NCBI GenBank assembly: GCA_035048495.1
Contig: CM068541.1
Location: forward strand, 10,113,929 to 10,177,928
From: Euptelea pleiosperma
Lineage: Eukaryota > Streptophyta > Magnoliopsida > Ranunculales > Eupteleaceae
Reading direction: 5' to 3'
DNA: 64,000 nt
The position numbers and the translations under genes were made by a program. This document shows positions 59,101-64,000 of the stretch, in pieces. Position 1 is the stretch's first letter; the number at the start of each line of letters is the position of its first letter. A model generated the notes under the pieces. That model had not been told where the DNA came from. It ran no database searches and saw only the letters and a program-made list of their open reading frames with translations.

Positions 59101-61635
59101 ATATATATATATATATATATATTTTCCGTTCTTTTCCATTTTTGAAATTCAAATTTTAAAATTCAAAATATGAATTTCAGCGCCATTTTTTCCGTTATTT
59201 TCTCATTTTTTCCATTTTTGCCCCTGAGTGTTTTTTTCATTATAACGAAAAACGGTAATGCCCCCAGTCCGTTATACCATTATAACTGTCCCCTTTAAAC
59301 CTTGGTCCATACTATAAGGCGAGTTCAAATAATATTTTGAATTTTCGAGGAAACCCAGTCTTATTATTTTTAATTATACTAATAATTTCCTTTTGTATTT
59401 GTGCAGGAAAGAATGCTAGAATATGAAAAGAAAAAGCAACTAATAATAGGAATTTTAAAATATGTGCAAAAAGATGCACTAGAAAGCCTCCTCAACGATG
59501 ATGACACACCTGATGTAGCTAGTATAAGAAGGTTAATATTTGTTGCGATCGTGCTTGATGTAATTTTCAAGTTTTAGTAGTCGGGTATTTGAACAATATA
59601 TTCATTCCCAAATTCATCATATGCAGGCTATTTGAGAGATTTGATCTTGACCGCGATAATTGTATATCGCATTCTGAATTAAAAGAACTGATCGAAGGTA
59701 TCACATTTGGAAAGATGAATCTGAATACGGACGATGCGGTAGAACTATTGATGAAAGAACTGGACACAAATGGTGACCAAAAGATTAATGAGGAGGAATT
59801 TGTTGATGGAATTGCGAAATGGCTCGATTCAAATAGGTCTCTCGATGAATTCTACCTGGTAAGTAAACCACTGTTATGAATTCCTCAGATAATTCTAGGC
59901 ATAATTGTTGTGTAATGACATATATAAATTGAATATCCAGGAAACCTGGAAAGAAACCGATAAGTTGATGGACGAGCAAGAGTCAAGTGGAGGGAGTGTT
60001 GATAGTCCATGGACTTGCATTAAGGCCGTATTATTATTGTTGCTGGGAACTGTTATTTTATCCTTCCTTGCAGAACCACTAATCGAAACTGTTCAAGATT
60101 TCTCAGTTGCTGCAAGTATACCTTCTTTCTACGTTTCATTTATTTTAGTCCCTTTGGCTACTAAATCTAGAGAGGCATTGGCAGCAATTATGTCTGCAAG
60201 TCGCAAAAAGACTCGAACGACTTCTTTGACATTTTCCGAGGTTTGTCTCGATCTCCCCAAGATTTTATATTTCTTATATTTGGATATTAGAAGACATATA
60301 TTGTGCATTTGTTGAAACAAATAATACTACCCACCATATTGTTTTCAAGAATCCTATCTATTTTAGGCCCTTGTATTCACCAAGACATGTTCAACTCAAG
60401 TAGTATAAATTGGCTAATTGCTAGCTGAACTATTCTAAATTTTTTGACTGATAAAAGTAAACATATCCATAAAGGATTCATGGTTCTAATCATATGATGC
60501 ATGGTAGTAGTTGTGAACCTTCTACCATCACCTTGAATTTTAATTTCTTCCTATTTTCTCATTTAAAATAACTATCAAAAACTACTTGTTAAGTTCATAT
60601 TATAGCTAGTAACTATTTGTAAGTCCATGTGCATGATTCAATAAGAACAATTTTTTCATGTGATGAACTTGTAGAAGATCAAATCCTAGAACCATTTATG
60701 GACCCCCAAGGTCATTTGAGTTATTACTAATAACCAAAATTTCAATTTTAAAACAAGCACTGCAAATTTTACCAAAACCAAAATCATCTGGGGCTAATCT
60801 TATATTGGATTTTTTGGGTTTAAAACCTAGAAAATCATATAGAGAAACCCTTTTTATACCTAGGATCTACATATCCCGAGAGGTCCTATTTTAGATTTGT
60901 TTCTTAAGTTCTAGGGGCTGAGTTGTGCAAATGATGGATGAGAATGGGGGGGGGGGGGGGTGCCAACATAGTTGGGATACCTATTCTCATTGTGATGCTG
61001 TTCCTCCCCCTTCCAGTGTATCTGTATTTGGTTACTTTCTTTTAATGATATTATTTCTTACTTAGCAAAAAAAAAAGAGCACCTAATCTCGTCCACATAT
61101 GAAAGACTCCCACATAAAAACAAAATCCTCTACTCCACAAATTAACAGGCTAGACAATTGAAACATCGATGCTTAAGTAGATAATAAAGAAGATAACCCT
61201 TTGCACATCCTCCACTTTATCTTCAAAAGACCTCTAGAAATGTGTTATTGAGATTGTATTAGTGATTCTGAAATGTGTTAAAGACAAATACAAGACATGA
61301 GTACAAAATTCTTAAGTCGTCAATTATGCATTTGCTATGTGAACTGCAAAAGAACATTTTCTAACTTCTCTGAGTTATTGGTGCAGATTTATGGAGGGGT
61401 GTTCATGAATAATATGCTTGGCTTGGCTGTCCTTTTATTCCTTGTTTATGCACGAGGAATGACGTGGGATTTCTCTGCTGAAGCACTGGTTGTTTTTATC
61501 ATTTGCGGTGTAATGGGTCTTATTGCTAGCTTCCGCTCCACCTTCCCCCTTTGGACATCTTTATTTGCATACCTTCTGTACCCATTCTCTCTGGTGCTGG
61601 TTTATGTTTTCATTAATGTTTATGGGTGGTCTTAA
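56104..61635 (+). CDS. NCL-type sodium/calcium exchanger with four EF-hands
   Basis: Nine exons (56104-56488, 57571-57786, 57905-58086, 58183-58328, 58422-58689, 59407-59531, 59627-59858, 59941-60240, 61387-61635), all GT-AG with consistent phases, give 700 residues. NCL proteins are plant cation/Ca2+ exchanger-family membrane proteins linked to Ca2+ and Na+ balance. Residues 1-24 look like a signal peptide. The first exchanger repeat includes LGALPESIIVLVSGLS (118-133). EF-hand loops are at 316-327, 356-367, 447-458 and 487-498, with D at 1, 3 (N in the last) and 5 and E at 12. The second repeat includes IPSFYVSFILVPLATKSRE (578-596). The family member I know best, Arabidopsis NCL, has about 585 residues and, as I recall, one EF-hand pair. 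Exons 6-7 here (119 residues) repeat exons 4-5. The start is the first ATG before the signal peptide. Confidence 0.93.
56525..56836. mobile_element. Mutator-like MITE in intron 1 of the exchanger gene
   Basis: The inverted arms contain cccacgtggcactct / gtgccacatggcac, ggcctatcccttgatg / tatcaaggggtgagcc and acacatcaacagtca / tgattgttggtgtgt. The edges are diffuse. The layout matches the other gtggcac-type MITEs in this window. It starts about 36 bases after the end of exon 1. Confidence 0.7.
58916..59304. mobile_element. hAT-like MITE, CAAGGTTTAAA family, in intron 5 of the exchanger gene
   Basis: The ends are caaggtttaaaaaacgg and ctttaaaccttg. An exact 8-bp duplication gtccatac is at 58,908-58,915 and 59,305-59,312. 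The interior is reiterated ccgttataacgg and aaaataacgg words plus an (AT)n run at 59,101-59,121. It lies in the intron that separates the two EF-hand exon pairs. Confidence 0.95.
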
Positions 61636-64000
61636 GACTTGTAAAATCACCAACAACAAAGGCGATCTCTCATTTTTGTACTGGAGGAGGTGATAACTAA
61701 TCCAAAGGAAATTAAAGTTCTCATTGGTGATATGAAATGTTTCCCGATTTACGGATCATTTCTTGGAGAATTGGCGTTTTTAGAGGAATTTAAAATCACA
61801 GTGGGCCGGGATCGATCCATGAATTCATTTATTCTTTATGTATTTATATATGTATATCAATTGGAATAAGGATTTCAATCAATTGGAAGTAATTTGGAAC
61901 TTTGTCAGTTGGATTGATCTTCTGCTGATGTTCTTGTTCTTGTTGAATTTAATATTTTCTACTTGTGCAACATCTTATTCAAATAACCACAAATGTAATT
62001 GAGTTCATGGAGGTCTCCAGGTACACTAATATTGCAACAACAGTAAAAGACATAAGGAAACCTAAGTAACAGTTTTGAGACCTAAGTAATGGCTTTCAAG
62101 ACTGTTCTTTACTGATCGATGTTTTGGCCATTATCTCTTTCGCTGTTGAATTCAAGCACTCTTCGACTTGTGTAACATGTAAGAGAAACCTGACAATCTA
62201 AGCAATTAGTTCTCTAGAGCATGGTTTAAAAAGACGTTATAATGGTAATGCTCCAATATCGTTAACATTATTTGCTAAAAAGGGACAAAAACCCGTTAAT
62301 ACTGGTAATAAGTTGTGATACTATTTTGGAAAAAAAAAAAAAAAAATAGTAAATAATAACATTTTGACCGTATTTTGATGATGATGTGATCCATTATAAT
62401 AGTAACCAATGTTTTAAATTGCCCGGTATCACATTATAATGGTCCATTAATGTTACCATTAGGACCATTAAGACGGTTGTTTATAGCAGGCCATATCAGT
62501 CACGTTTGAGTAAAAAAGGGTCACAATTTTAACATATTATATTTATAAAGGATCTCAAAATAACGATTGTTATAATGTTAAGCCCATTTTTTTTTTTGGA
62601 ATTTGAACGTTATATTATTTTCGAATAACATAATGGGACTGGGGCATGATCATTATAAAAGCCCTTATTTCGTTACAGATGTTTTTTAAGCCCTGATAAT
62701 AATTAACAGTCCAATTTAAACCTTGCTCCAAAGTAGTCTCTCCTTATTCTCTTTGGGAGATTGCATCACAACACCTTAGGCCTTCCTCATCTTTGATTGT
62801 GAAATTTTATCAAAGAAACTATAAGTAGTGTCATCAGTTTTAGAGATCACACAGCAACCCAATTGGTTCACACTAATTGTAGAACACACCAATTAGTTCA
62901 CACCTATGATATGGAACCCGTGCATGAGGACTCTTTTCTAGATTGTCTGTCATCAAACTGATTGAATTCTGGCTTTTTAGAGATCACACAAACCCCCCAA
63001 ATGTATGAATATTTTCCCCATGTAGGATATGCCAGTTTTACAGGCGGTTGCGTTCATGGTTTATGTAAGACAACCGTACCTCAGATTGAGTACAAGTATG
63101 TGCTCTTCATTTTGCTTAAGATCTTTAGAGAGAAGTGGACAATATGTTTCATTTTTTCTATCAACAAGTAAGAAAAATTACAAGTTTATTTCTAACTTTT
63201 TTTACACCAAAACTACCCTTTTGTAATACCTAAATTTAAATATTTTTTTGGTTTTGCCACCACAAAAAACAGTACTTTTGTAACCATACACCATAGAAGT
63301 GCATTTTTTTAAACCTTTACCAATATTGCGTAACACTAGTGACACACACACCATACACCATGGACGGACTTTCTTGTATGGCTACCGAGTGGTTTACATA
63401 TAAGTGCTATTGGGTATGCACTTAACATATATAGGCTTTAAGCTTACCCAAACACACTCTTAAACCATTACCAATGCATCACACGCGTGCGTGCCCACAC
63501 ACACACACACACACACACACTAAATGGTAAAAGATGAGATAAACTGTGCCTGGTCTCCACCTCAGGTGGGGAGAAATTGAACTCGGATAGAGCTTGGAAC
63601 CATGTTTCCAAGATAGCTAGATTGGAGTTTTGTTATCAGAAATGCTACTAACCATTTTATAGTGAAAGTTTGTGTTTCTATCTCCTAGATACCTAGAAGG
63701 GGGGTTCAATAGGTATCTTAAATTTATTGATTGATACTAACAACCTAATTCAATTTACTAGACTGGGTAGGTGATATCGCATGCAATTGCTAGTGATTTT
63801 AACAATGATTATCACAACCGACTTTGATCGAATATAGCTCTATTATTGTTTCTTAGTCATTTGTTACAATATTTTAAAAAAGGTGTAGATAATAAATAAA
63901 TAAACCACTACATATGCAATTTTATCATAAAAACTTTAATCAAAGAAAAACCACGGGAGCACATCCAAACGGAAAGTATCACTAATCAAAAAGTTCTGAG
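61636..64000. other. Region downstream of the exchanger gene, no gene seen
   Basis: The first 250 bases are probably the 3' untranslated region (stop TAA at 61,633-61,635). Beyond lie a MITE (62,220-62,725), an (AC)n run at 63,496-63,520 and AT-rich sequence. Open frames at about 62,960-63,230 are short and show no domain. Confidence 0.5.
62220..62725. mobile_element. Large degenerate MITE, CAAGGTTTAAA family
   Basis: The left end catggtttaaaaagacg and the right end aatttaaaccttg are flanked by ctctagag and ctccaaag (six of eight matching). The interior has eroded gttataatgg words and, near 62,410, a second internal terminus-like ttttaaattgcc, so two copies may be nested. Confidence 0.65.

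Overview
The window is nuclear DNA of a flowering plant with a repeat-rich genome, probably a woody dicot or an early-branching eudicot or magnoliid; I cannot name the species. The evidence is plant-type genes with GT-AG introns (a DEAH9-like helicase, two plant-specific ZF-HD genes, an NCL-type exchanger with EF-hands), Ty1/copia elements primed by tRNA-Met, RTE and L1 LINE remnants, and many MITEs.

1-38,887: the 3' four fifths of one helicase gene. Twenty exons (2,369-38,887, + strand) join without a frame break into 589 codons covering motifs II to VI and the C-terminal domains. The 5' exons with motifs I and Ia lie left of the window. The 1.77 kb of coding sequence is spread over 36.5 kb because the introns hold LTR elements (all antisense to the gene), a complete TRIM, LINE fragments and at least ten MITEs, most with legible target-site duplications (TSDs).

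38,888-43,300: intergenic, with a deleted LTR element (39,290-40,502) and MITEs. 43,050-48,690: a tandem gene duplication. The right copy (48,156-48,680) is an intact 174-aa ZF-HD protein. The left copy (43,405-43,955) carries a two-base insertion that separates the zinc-finger ORF from the homeodomain. Promoters are duplicated too, with a further partial promoter copy at about 47,460. The right-hand gene lies between two head-to-tail arrays of short Helitron-like units (44,803-45,965 and 50,929-53,330) in opposite orientation.

53,330-56,100: MITEs and a SINE-like element. 56,104-61,635: a complete nine-exon gene for a 700-aa NCL-type cation/Ca2+ exchanger with two EF-hand pairs, the second apparently made by duplication of an exon pair. 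61,636-64,000: no gene seen; one large MITE and simple repeats.

The three gene types have no obvious functional link. The strongest signals outside the genes are the paired Helitron arrays, several MITE families whose interiors consist of a reiterated short word, and a recurrent change of the reverse transcriptase YxDD motif.
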